Shown here piece by piece: positions 8,823-17,600 of a stretch of 64,000 nucleotides of DNA. Below the pieces are notes generated by a model. It did not search any database. It had not been told where the DNA came from and was given only the letters and a program-made list of their open reading frames with translations. A program made the position numbers and the translations under genes. Source of the stretch: Streptomyces sp. WAC05374 (lineage in GTDB: Bacteria > Actinomycetota > Actinomycetes > Streptomycetales > Streptomycetaceae); contig NZ_SMNQ01000025.1 in the NCBI RefSeq assembly GCF_004353505.1, positions 17,237 to 81,236 of the forward strand. The letters are read 5' to 3'. Positions within the stretch are counted from its first letter, which is position 1; every line of letters starts with the position of its first letter.

Positions 8823-9755
8823 ATGCGCGCGATCGGTCAGGACGGCTTCGGCGGTCCCGAGGTGCTGAAGGTCGTCGAGGTCGAACGCCCACGGCCGGGG
8901 CCGGCCGAAGTGCTGGTGCGGGTGCACGCGGCCGGGGTCAACCCGACCGACTCCTGGCACCGGGCGTCCGGAGGGCTGGCCGGTGCGGTCGTCCGGCTCG
9001 GCTGGGACGTGTCGGGAGTGGTCGAGGCCGTCGGGCCGGGCGTGACCACCCTCGCCCCCGGCGACGAGGTGTTCGGCCTGCCGCGCCACCCGCTCCCGGC
9101 GGGCACCTACGCCGAATACGTGACCTCCCCGGCCCGTCACCTGGTGCGCAAGCCCGCCGGGCTGACCCATGTGCAGGCGGCCGCGCTGCCGCTGGCCGGG
9201 CTGACCGCCTGGCAGGCCCTGACGGACGTCGCCGACGTGCGCCCCGGGGCCCGGGTGCTGGTCCACGCGGCGGCGGGCGGCGTCGGCCACCTCGCCGTGC
9301 AGATCGCCAAGGCCCGCGGCGCCCACGTCATCGGTACCGCCCGCGCGGCCAAGCACGACTTCCTGCGCGGCCTCGGCGCGGACGAACTCGTCGACTACAC
9401 CGGGACGGATTTCGAGACGGCCGTCGCACCGGTCGACGTCGTCCTCGACACGATCGGCGGCGCCTACGGGCCGCGCTCCCTGCGCACCCTGCGTCCGGGC
9501 GGCACCGTCGTGTCCCTCGCCTCCCCGGCCGAGGCGAGCCTGGCCGATCAGGCCCGCCCGCTCGGCCTGAACGCCGCCTTCATGATCGTGGAGGCCGATC
9601 AGGGGGGCATGCGGGAGATAGCCGCCCTGGCCGCCGCCGGTGCGCTCGTCCCCACGATCGACACGGTGCTCCCGCTGGAGCACGCGGCGAAGGCCCATGA
9701 ACTGGCCGACGGCCGCCGCACCACCGGCAAGATCGTCCTCTCCGTCACCGACTGA
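8823..9755 (+). CDS. NADP-dependent quinone oxidoreductase-like MDR protein
   Basis: A 310-residue zinc-free medium-chain reductase of the quinone oxidoreductase group: GGPEVLKVVEV at the start, VRVHAAGVNPTDS near 36-48, and the nucleotide-binding loop HAAAGGVGHLAVQIAK near residues 143-158. There is no structural zinc cysteine cluster. It transfers hydride from NADPH to quinones or enones; the true substrate is unknown. The next gene, an esterase-like hydrolase, follows by 14 bases, so both are probably co-transcribed and controlled by the divergent GlxA-type regulator. Confidence 0.87.
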   Translation: MRAIGQDGFGGPEVLKVVEVERPRPGPAEVLVRVHAAGVNPTDSWHRASGGLAGAVVRLGWDVSGVVEAVGPGVTTLAPGDEVFGLPRHPLPAGTYAEYVTSPARHLVRKPAGLTHVQAAALPLAGLTAWQALTDVADVRPGARVLVHAAAGGVGHLAVQIAKARGAHVIGTARAAKHDFLRGLGADELVDYTGTDFETAVAPVDVVLDTIGGAYGPRSLRTLRPGGTVVSLASPAEASLADQARPLGLNAAFMIVEADQGGMREIAALAAAGALVPTIDTVLPLEHAAKAHELADGRRTTGKIVLSVTD

Positions 9756-9769
9756 CCCCGGAGCACCCC

Positions 9770-10444
9770 GTGACCACCTACGTCCTCGTCCCCGGCGCCT
9801 GGCACGGCGCGTGGACCTTCGCGCCGCTGGCCCGGCAGCTCCGGGCGCACGGCCACCAGGCGTACCCCCTCACCCTCACCGGCGTGGGCGACCGCCGGCA
9901 CCTGCTCACCGCCACGGTCAACCTCGACACCCACATCGACGACGTGGCCCACCTCCTGACGGATGAGGAGATCACCGACGCCGTGCTGGTCGGCCACAGC
10001 TACGGCGGCATGGTGATCACCGGAGCCGCCGACCGCGTACCCGGGCGGGTGGCGGGGCTGGTGTACGTCGACGCCGTGGTCCCCGCCCACGGCGACTCCT
10101 GCTGGTCGCTCGTCACCGACCGGGAGCGCGCCTGGTACCTCGACGGCGCGGGGGAGACCGGCTACACCAGCGCGCCCCTGCCCTTCTTCGACGCCCGCGC
10201 CACCCCGCACCCGCTGGCCTCCCTGCTCCAGACGATCCGCCTGGACGGCGGTCTCGACCGCTTCCGGAGCCTCGACTACGTCCACGCCACCGACTGGGAC
10301 GGCGAGTCGCCCTTCACCGCGCTGTACGAACGGCTGCGCGACGACCCCGCCTGGCGTACGCACGCCCTGGCCTCCGGCCACAACGTGATGCGGGACGCCC
10401 CGGACGAGCTGCTCACCATCCTGCTGGGAGCCGCCCGGGACTGA
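9770..10444 (+). CDS. alpha/beta hydrolase (EstC/salicylate-esterase-like)
   Basis: A 224-residue compact hydrolase starting YVLVPGAWHGAWTF, with the elbow VGHSYGGMV near residues 73-81 and a C-terminal SGHNVMRDAPDEL in which the His is the likely general base. This layout is that of the plant methyl-esterase/hydroxynitrile lyase-like group, common in actinomycetes. It sits 14 bases after the oxidoreductase gene. Its last 32 bases overlap the convergent end of the PPTase gene, which marks the left boundary of the biosynthetic cluster. Confidence 0.85.
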   Translation: MTTYVLVPGAWHGAWTFAPLARQLRAHGHQAYPLTLTGVGDRRHLLTATVNLDTHIDDVAHLLTDEEITDAVLVGHSYGGMVITGAADRVPGRVAGLVYVDAVVPAHGDSCWSLVTDRERAWYLDGAGETGYTSAPLPFFDARATPHPLASLLQTIRLDGGLDRFRSLDYVHATDWDGESPFTALYERLRDDPAWRTHALASGHNVMRDAPDELLTILLGAARD

Positions 10445-11147
10445 CCGCGCGAGGGCGGCCCGTCACCGGCCAGCGGCGGACCCCCACCGGGTCCAGCGCC
10501 ATCGGTGCGACGAAGGAGGCCATGGCCGTGGCGGGGAGCCCGGCCGCCGGGAGGAGGGTGGTGCGGGCGTGCCAGGTGCCCGGGGCATGGCCCGCGATGC
10601 CCCGCAGCGCGACCCCGCCGCCCGTGGAGAACGTCAGGTTCACCGACTTCGCCCCCCGGGCGAGCCCCTGGCCGGTCGCCTTGACCGCCGCCTCCAGGAG
10701 GGTCCAGGCCGGGAAGAAGGACTCCGGCCCGGCCTCCGGGGGGAGGTCGGGGACGACGAACGACAGGACGTCGAGCGCCGAGGGGACCGGGCGGATCAGC
10801 TCCACGTCCACACCGATGGGCCCGTCGGCCGCCGCGCACAGCAGGAGCAGCCCGTCCGAGCGCGACCAACTGATGTGACGCCCCGGATGGTCCGGCAGGT
10901 AGGGCTTGCCGGTGGGGGTGTGGGCGATGCGGACGTCGGGGGGCGCCAGGCCCAGCCACTCCGCCACCAGGTGCCGTACCGTCCGCCTCGTCCGCAGGAA
11001 GCGGCGCGCCGCCTCCTGGTTCTCGAAGGACGCCAGGCGGCGCGCCTCCTCCTCGGTGAGGGCGCCCGGCCGGTGGTCGACCAGCCGCGCCGCGTCGGCC
11101 GCGTCGAGGTCCACCAGCCAGGCGTCCAGCCGTGCCGAGCCGGTCAC
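10413..11147 (-). CDS. 4'-phosphopantetheinyl transferase (Sfp type)
   Basis: This 244-residue enzyme should attach the phosphopantetheine arm of CoA to the carrier domains of this cluster: the free ACP, the NRPS carrier and the carrier fused to the hydrazine synthetase. Sfp-family landmarks are the FxxxxAARRFLRTR helix near 41-54, TPTGKPYL at 77-84, the magnesium motif GVDVE at 112-116, and WTLLEAAVK at 148-156. In the last motif the usual Lys before Glu is Leu (W-T-L-L-E-A), a change worth noting. The ATG overlaps the previous stop as ATGA, so it is the last gene of the cluster transcript. Confidence 0.88.
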   Translation of the reverse strand: MTGSARLDAWLVDLDAADAARLVDHRPGALTEEEARRLASFENQEAARRFLRTRRTVRHLVAEWLGLAPPDVRIAHTPTGKPYLPDHPGRHISWSRSDGLLLLCAAADGPIGVDVELIRPVPSALDVLSFVVPDLPPEAGPESFFPAWTLLEAAVKATGQGLARGAKSVNLTFSTGGGVALRGIAGHAPGTWHARTTLLPAAGLPATAMASFVAPMALDPVGVRRWPVTGRPRAVSPGRLPAGW

Positions 11148-12196
11148 AGCGTGAAGACCTGCGTTCCGGACAGGGCCGGGTCACCGGGCCGCAGGTGCAG
11201 CCGTCCCTCGGCGGGCAGCAGCACCACCGCGGCCACGGTGCGTTCGGCCCGGACGTCGCCCCGGTCGGGGACCCGGATCGGCGGCCGGGACAGCACGGCG
11301 AAGTGCTCCTCCGGCCCGGCGCCCGCGGTCAGGCCGGCCAACCCCTCGGTGGCCGCCTTCAGGCGCCGTACCGACGAGTTGCGCGCGAACACGTTGATCT
11401 CGTCGGCGGCCACGAAGTCCGGGTGCAGGAAGTGGTTCGTGTGAACCGTCCGCCGCGCCTCGTGGACGCGCAATTCGTCGCCGAGGACCTCCAGCCACAC
11501 GGCCCTCTCCCGGTCGCACAGGGTCAGCGAGCGGGAACTGGCGAGGGGCAGACCGGCGAGGACCTTGAGGGCCTCCTCCACGCTCCCCGCCGTGTCCAGC
11601 AGGTGACGGATCGCCAGGTACGGGGGTACGCCCGGCTTCCAGTCGCCGCCCAGCACCAGGTTGAGACCCACGGCCAGGCCGTCGCTGTTGATACCGAGGT
11701 AGCCGAGCAGCCCGCCGAAGCTGAGGACGAGGGAGCGGCGCGGCACGTCCGCGCGGGACACCTCCAGGACGCTGATCACCTCGTCCAGGTCGCCGTTGAG
11801 GTCGACGGTCTGGGCGAGGGCGGGCCCCGCGGGGTCGGACCCCGCGACCGCCCAGGTCGTGCAGTCACCGGCGGTGGGCACCTTCCGGTAGCCCATGATC
11901 TCCCGGCGAACCTGGAGCAGCCACGCCTCCTCCTCGGTGATGCCGGCGCCCGCCGCCAGGCCCGCGACCTCCTCCGCGAGGGCGGGCAGCGCCGCCGTGA
12001 TCTCCGCCCGGTGCGCGGCGATCACGGGACGCAGGCCGTCGAGGGTCACCGGCTCCGGCAGCACCTTGTTCAGCCGGGCCAGCGAGTCGCCGAGGAAGGC
12101 CCGCAGGCCGGGCCCGAGCGCCGCCCCGTGCGTCCGGCCGACGGTGTACGGGTCACCGGCGGCCCGGACGAACGGGACGGTCGTGGGCGCGCTCAT
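11144..12196 (-). CDS. C45-family autoproteolytic acyltransferase/hydrolase (isopenicillin-N acyltransferase-like)
   Basis: A 350-residue Ntn-hydrolase of the acyl-CoA:6-aminopenicillanate acyltransferase (peptidase C45) family. It has an N-terminal pro-region (residues 1-111), then GDCTTWAVAGSD, where Cys112 is expected to become the new N-terminal nucleophile after self-cleavage. The family signature GYLGINSDGLAVGLNLV and a later TNHFLHPDF follow. Such enzymes make or break amide bonds between acyl groups and amines. In this cluster it could acylate an amine or hydrazine nitrogen, or remove a protecting group; both are inference. It overlaps its neighbours by 4 bases on each side. Confidence 0.82.
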   Translation of the reverse strand: MSAPTTVPFVRAAGDPYTVGRTHGAALGPGLRAFLGDSLARLNKVLPEPVTLDGLRPVIAAHRAEITAALPALAEEVAGLAAGAGITEEEAWLLQVRREIMGYRKVPTAGDCTTWAVAGSDPAGPALAQTVDLNGDLDEVISVLEVSRADVPRRSLVLSFGGLLGYLGINSDGLAVGLNLVLGGDWKPGVPPYLAIRHLLDTAGSVEEALKVLAGLPLASSRSLTLCDRERAVWLEVLGDELRVHEARRTVHTNHFLHPDFVAADEINVFARNSSVRRLKAATEGLAGLTAGAGPEEHFAVLSRPPIRVPDRGDVRAERTVAAVVLLPAEGRLHLRPGDPALSGTQVFTL

Positions 12197-12819
12197 GCCT
12201 CCGGTGCCTTCCCGCTCACCTTCGGCCACGCCGACAGCTCCCGCTGCACCCGCGGCCACTCGGCGCGCAGCACGCTGTAGAAGACGGCGTCCCTGCGCCG
12301 GCCACCCGGCATGTAGTTGAAGCTGCGCAGGGTGCCCTCCTCCACGGCACCGATGTTGGCGAGCCCGCGCCGCGCCTGGACGTTCAGCACGTCCGTCTTG
12401 AACTCCACGCGCTCGGCCAGCAGCCGGTCGAAGGCGTGCTCCAGCAGCAGGTACTTCGCCCACCGGTTGACACCCTTGCCGCGGAAGTCGCGGCCGAGCC
12501 AGGACCATCCGATCTCCAGCCGGCGGTCGGCCTCGGCCATGTTGCCGTAGCTCATGCTGCCCGCGACCCGCCCCGACTCCTTGTCCGTGATGACGTACAC
12601 CACGCGCCGGCCCGCTGCCTGGTCGGCGAGGCAGGTGTCGAAGAACTCCTCGAAGCTTGCCTCGTCGGTCACGGCCGCGACGAAGTAGCGCCAGATGTCC
12701 GGGTCCATGGCCACGGCCCGGACCGGCTCGCGGTCGGCCTCGGTGACCGGGGCCAGCCGCACCCGGTCGTTCTCCAGGACGGCGGCGGCGTCCGCCGCCC
12801 AGTTCGTCTCGGTGCTCAT
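12193..12819 (-). CDS. GNAT family N-acyltransferase (RimJ/RimL type)
   Basis: A 208-residue protein with the RimJ/RimL arrangement: RVRLAPVTEADREPVRAV at the start, IGWSWLGRDFRGKGVNRWAK (acetyl-CoA pyrophosphate loop near residues 110-120), and a C-terminal VQARRGLANIGAVEEGTLRSF, the usual N(x)AS-K region in altered form. It lies 4 bases after the ACP gene and overlaps the C45 gene. It may transfer an acyl group onto a hydrazine or amine in the product, or acetylate it for self-protection. The donor and acceptor cannot be told from sequence. Confidence 0.83.
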   Translation of the reverse strand: MSTETNWAADAAAVLENDRVRLAPVTEADREPVRAVAMDPDIWRYFVAAVTDEASFEEFFDTCLADQAAGRRVVYVITDKESGRVAGSMSYGNMAEADRRLEIGWSWLGRDFRGKGVNRWAKYLLLEHAFDRLLAERVEFKTDVLNVQARRGLANIGAVEEGTLRSFNYMPGGRRRDAVFYSVLRAEWPRVQRELSAWPKVSGKAPEA

Positions 12820-12822
12820 GGG

Positions 12823-13104
12823 TCAGACTCCCTTGCCGGAATGACGGGTCAGCGCGTCGGTGACGTCGCGCAGCGTCGTCATCCTCGCGAGGTCGTGCTC
12901 GGTGAAGTGGGCCAGATCGACGTCGGTGACCTCGCAGACCTCGGTCAGGAAGAGGACCTTGTTGAGCGAGGTCAGCCCGTAGGCGGCGACCATGTCGGCG
13001 TCCGGGTCGAGCGCCTCGGGGGCCACCTCGGGGGTGAGGACGGCCGAGAGCTGCTCGCGGGCGGCCGATTCGATCAGGTCGTCGGTGCGCGTGTCAGGGT
13101 GCAT
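12823..13104 (-). CDS. acyl carrier protein
   Basis: A 93-residue free-standing carrier protein. The phosphopantetheine site is YGLTSLNKVLFL with Ser46; the residue before it is Thr instead of the common Asp, as in several discrete biosynthetic ACPs. Predicted helices and the acidic helix II (FLTEVCEVTDVDL) fit the ACP fold. It overlaps the end of the adenylate-forming ligase gene by 11 bases, so the ligase is its likely loading enzyme and the following GNAT or C45 protein a possible acceptor of its acyl group. Confidence 0.85.
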   Translation of the reverse strand: MHPDTRTDDLIESAAREQLSAVLTPEVAPEALDPDADMVAAYGLTSLNKVLFLTEVCEVTDVDLAHFTEHDLARMTTLRDVTDALTRHSGKGV

Positions 13105-14644
13105 GGATGCCTTCCGTGCTGTCGTGTACGGCGGTGTGGTGGGCGGCGAGGATCTGTCGCCGCTTCGGCTTGTACTGGGAGGTGAGCAGCCCGTTGTCGA
13201 TGCTGAACGGGGGGTCCGCGACCACGACCCGGCTGATCCGCTCGTCCGCGGACAGCTCGGCGTTGGTCAGGGCGAGCCGGGCCGCGATCGCGTCCCGGTC
13301 GGCGGGCACCGACCCCGGGGACACGACGGCGACCAGCTCCGTCTGGGCGGGGCAGAACAGGACGCACTCGGCGATGGCCGGGTCCGCCTTCATCCGCTCC
13401 TCGATCGGCCGGACCACGACCTTCTTGCCGTTGTCGAGGACGATCACGTCGTCGGCCCGGCCGAGGATGTACAGGAACCCGTCCTCGTCGATCCGGCCCA
13501 GGTCCCCGGTCCTGACCGTGCCGTCGGGCTCGAAGACCCGCTCGGAGTCGCCCGGCCGCGCGTACGCGTAGTGGGTGTTGACCGGGTACTCGCTGCGCAC
13601 CCGGACCAGTCCGTCGTCGCCGATCAGCACCTGCTTGCCGGGCAGCACCCGGCCGACGCTGCCCTCCCGGCTCGCGCCCGGGTGGTTCTTGGCGACGATG
13701 CACGTCTCGTTGAGCCCGTACCCCTCGTAGAGGGGGAGGCCCGCCTCCTCGGTGAAGAAGCGCAGCGTGTCGGGGTTCGCCGGCGCGGACCCGGTCCACA
13801 GGTAGCGGATGCGGTCGCCGAACACGGCCCGCGCGGCCTCGGCGGGCCCCGTACCGTCCTTCGCCCGTGCCAGCCGCGCCTCGATCTGCCGCTTGGCGGT
13901 CTCGTAGAGGGCGGGCACCCCCATCACCACGGTCGGCCGCACCCGGCGCAGCGCCGCGAAGGCCGCCTCGTAGGTGCTGATGGTGACGTCGTGGCCGTGC
14001 AGCAGCGCCGAGTACACCCAGTACCGCTGCTGGAGCAGGGACAGCGGCAGGAAGACGAACAGGTCGTCGTCCGGCTTGTGCGCGAAGATCTCCTGCACGG
14101 CGGCGAGCGAGCTGTTGATGCTGCCCGCCGTCGCGCCCAGGCCCTTCGGCTCCCCGGTGCTGCCGGACGTGAACTTGATGGTGGTCACGTCCCGAGGGCC
14201 CCAGGTCACGGGCGGCAGCGGCGCGGAGCCGTCCGCCGTGTCCGGACGCCCGCCCTCGGAGACGGCCCGCACCTCCTCCATCGGCACCGTGCCGGGCGCG
14301 TCCGCGCGGTCCGTGAACAGCAGCGTGATGCCGTACCGTTCCGTCAGCTCGGCCGTCGGCTCGAACTTGCCGGGCTCGAACCCGGCCGTCTCCACCTTCA
14401 GGCGCAGCGCCGCGAGGTCCAGCACGACCCACTCCAGGCAGTTCGCCGCGAGGATGCCGATGCGGTCGCCCGGGCCGATCCCGCGGCCGCGCAGCCACCG
14501 GGCCACCCGGCCGGCCCGCTCGTACAGGTCGGCGAGCGGCAGGCTCTGAGAGCCGAGCAGCCGCGCGACCGTGATCCGGCCGCCGAGCGGCGGGGAGCCG
14601 GCCACACGGTCCAGCAGGTTCTCGCCCATCGGGTTCTCCCTCAT
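13094..14644 (-). CDS. adenylate-forming ligase (acyl-CoA/acyl-ACP synthetase family)
   Basis: A 516-residue ANL-superfamily ligase that activates a carboxylic acid as acyl-AMP and probably passes it to the adjacent ACP or another carrier. Motifs: the P-loop IKFTSGSTGEPKG near residue 158, YEGYGLNETC near 295-304, TGDLGRIDEDGFLYILGR near 383-400, and a C-terminal Lys region (SQYKPKRRQIL). The substrate pocket resembles long-chain acyl-CoA synthetases more than amino-acid A domains. The first ATG overlaps the NRPS stop (TGATG); a second in-frame ATG five codons later (MGENLL, 14629) has AGGGAG upstream and may be the true start. Confidence 0.85.
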   Translation of the reverse strand: MRENPMGENLLDRVAGSPPLGGRITVARLLGSQSLPLADLYERAGRVARWLRGRGIGPGDRIGILAANCLEWVVLDLAALRLKVETAGFEPGKFEPTAELTERYGITLLFTDRADAPGTVPMEEVRAVSEGGRPDTADGSAPLPPVTWGPRDVTTIKFTSGSTGEPKGLGATAGSINSSLAAVQEIFAHKPDDDLFVFLPLSLLQQRYWVYSALLHGHDVTISTYEAAFAALRRVRPTVVMGVPALYETAKRQIEARLARAKDGTGPAEAARAVFGDRIRYLWTGSAPANPDTLRFFTEEAGLPLYEGYGLNETCIVAKNHPGASREGSVGRVLPGKQVLIGDDGLVRVRSEYPVNTHYAYARPGDSERVFEPDGTVRTGDLGRIDEDGFLYILGRADDVIVLDNGKKVVVRPIEERMKADPAIAECVLFCPAQTELVAVVSPGSVPADRDAIAARLALTNAELSADERISRVVVADPPFSIDNGLLTSQYKPKRRQILAAHHTAVHDSTEGIHAP

Positions 14645-17600
14645 CACCGGCCGCCCTCCGGCGTCCGCGCGCCCTGCGCCACCACGGGCGCCATGGCGCG
14701 GATCGTCTCCAGCTCCGCGAACTGGTCGAGGGTCAGCGGCACACCGAACTGCTTGCGCACGGCCGTCAGGATCCGTGCCGCAGCGATGGAGTCCCCGCCG
14801 AGCGAGGCCAGGCCGGTGTGCACACCGACGCTCTCCCGGCGCAGCACCGACGCCCAGATCTCCACCAGCGCCCGCTCGGTGTCGTCGGCCGGCCCGTCGT
14901 CGCCGCCCGCGGCACCGCCGGCGGCCGGCTCCTCCTCGTCCAGGGGGGTTTGCGCGAGCCGCGCCCGGTCGACCTTGCCGTTGCGGGTCAGCGGCAGCTC
15001 GTCGTGCCACACCAGGACCGACGGCACCATGTAGTCCGGCAGGTCGGCGCGGAGCGCCGTGCGCACCTCCGCCTCCGACGGCCGGCCGGAACCGCTGGGC
15101 ACCAGGTGGGCCACGAGCCGGTCGCCACGGGCCCCCGGCACCCCGGCGACGACCGCCTTGCGGATGCCGTGCAGGGCCACCAGCCGGGTCTCGACCTCGC
15201 CCGCCTCGATGCGGTAGCCGTTGACCTTGATCTGGAAGTCGCCGCGGCCCAGGATCGCGATCTCCCCGCTCGGCAGGTACCGGCCCAGGTCGCCCGTGCG
15301 GTACATCCGCTCGCCGCGCGCCTCGTCCAGGAAGAACCGCTCGGCGGTGCGCTCCTCGTCGCCGAGGTAGCCGCGCGCCAGGCCGGTGCCCGCCGCGCAG
15401 ATCTCGCCGGTCACCCAGTCCGGTGCGTCGAGCCCGTCCCGGTCCAGGACGTACGCCCGGTTGTTGGCGTTGGGCCGGCCGTACGGGATGGACTCGCTGC
15501 CGTCCTCGTCGGCGCCGACCGGGTGCAGGATGTTCCAGATCGTCGTCTCGGTCGGTCCGCCCAGCGAGACCACGTCCACGTCCGGCTTGAGGCGCCGCAG
15601 CGAGGCGGGCAGCGCGGGCGGGACGCGGTCGCCGCTCATCATCACGAGCCGCAGCGCGGGCGGCACCTCGGCCTGTGCGACGGCCTGGTCGTGCATCAGG
15701 TTGACGATCGCGGGCACCGAGTTCCACACGCTGACCCCGAACCGGCGGCACAGCTCCAGCCAGTGGGCGGGGTCGACCGCCTTGTCCCGGTCGGGCATCA
15801 CCAGCGCGGCACCCGCGGACAGCGCGCCGAACACGTCCCACACCGACAGGTCGAAGTTGAACGCGCTGATCGCGAAGAACCGGTCCGAGGCGGTGATGCC
15901 GAACCGCTCGTGGCAGTCGGCCACCACATTGGCCACGTTCAGGTGACTGACCATCACGCCCTTGGGCGCCCCGGTCGTGCCCGACGTGTACAGCACGTAC
16001 GCCAGGTCGTCCGGGCTGGAACCCGCGGGCCGCGGCGGCACCTCGGCCGCGCCACCGCCCGGCGGGGCCGGGGCGGTCACGTCCAGCGGCAGCACCTCCA
16101 GCCCGCCGTCCGGGTCCGTCCACCCGGCGTTGGTCAGCACGCAGCGCACCCCGCCGTCACGCAGCATGTACTGCTGGCGCGCGGCCGGCAGGCCCGCGTC
16201 CACGGGCAGGTACGCCCCGCCCGCGAGCACCGTCGCGAGGATGCCGACGATCTGCTCCGGGCCCCGGTGCATGACCAGGCCCACCAGCTCGTCCCGCGCC
16301 ACACCCCGCTCCCGCAGCCACCTGGCGGCGTGCGCCGCCCGGGCGAGGAGTTCGCCGTACGTCACCGTGCCCGACGAGGTGAGGATCGCGGCCGCGTCCG
16401 GCGCGGTGCGGGCCCGCTCGACGATGTCGTCGCCGAGCATCCGCTCCGGCAGCGGCCCGGCCGTGTCGTTGGCCGCCGCGCGCCGCTCCCGCTGCTCGGG
16501 CGGCAGCAGGTCGAAGGAGCGCCGGCCCCACGCCGCCTCGTCCGTGAGCGCCTCCAGGAGAGTGCCGAAGCCGTGCGCGAGGGCGTCGGGCAGGCCCTCC
16601 GGGAACAGCTCGTCGATCCCGTCGAGCTGGACGACGAGCCCGCCGTGCTGTTCCATCGCGAACGCGTTCAGCCACACCTGCGGGGTCTGGCTGACCGTGA
16701 ACACCTCGGTGCCGAACAGCTCCAGCGCCGACCCGTCGGCGTCGCCGTGCCCGATGGCGCTGTTGAACGTGAACGGCATCCGGGCTCCGGCCACGCCGCC
16801 GCGCCGCCGCGCCAGCTCCTGCATCACCTCGATGCCGGAGAAGTGGCGGTGGTCCAGATCGCTGCGCAGCCTGCTCTGCAGGGCCAGGGCCCGCTCCTCG
16901 AAGGTGAGCGAGCGGTCCACGTCCGCCTCGACGAGCATCGTGTCGGAGAACTGCCCGATGGCGGCCGGCATCCGCGGATGGATCGGCGGCCGGTTCGCGA
17001 CCGTCGTCGTCACCGTGAAGCGCCGGCCGGCGCCCCAGGTGGACAGCGCCTCCGCGTACGCGGCGAACACGACGGCCGACGGGGTCAGCCCGGCCTGCGC
17101 GGCCCGCTTCTTCAGCGCCGCCCAGGCGGGCGCGTCCAGCCGCACGGCACGCTGGGTGAAGCGCGACGACGTCAGCGCGGACGGGCTCGTGGCGAGCGGC
17201 AGGTCCGGGTGCGGAGCGAGGTCGTCGACCCGGGCGAGCCAGTAGTCGCGCGAGCGGCGGGCGGCGGCCTTGCCGCGGTGGGCCTCCAGGGCGGCGATGT
17301 ACTCCTCGTACGGCAGCTCGTCGGCGGAGGGCGCGTCGCCCGTGTCGTACGCCTGCCACCAGGCACGGAAGAACAGGAACATGCTCAGCCCGTCCATGAC
17401 GAGCCCGTCGTGGCTGACGTGGAGCACCATCCGGTCGTCCGCGAGGACCGTCACCTCCGCGGCGATCAGCGGGACGCGGTCCGCTGACAGGACCCGGTGC
17501 GAGCGCTTCTCGCGCAGCTCGGCCAGCTTCCGCTCCTGAGCCTGGGGGCTCTCGCGGCGCAGGTCGAGCTGCTCGATGCGCGGCCCGTACAGCGTGTACT

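Noticed and set aside
13094..14644. NRPS-type amino acid adenylation domain
   Set aside because: The pocket region and core motifs resemble long-chain acyl-CoA synthetases and no carrier domain is fused; it is treated as a general acid ligase paired with the free ACP.
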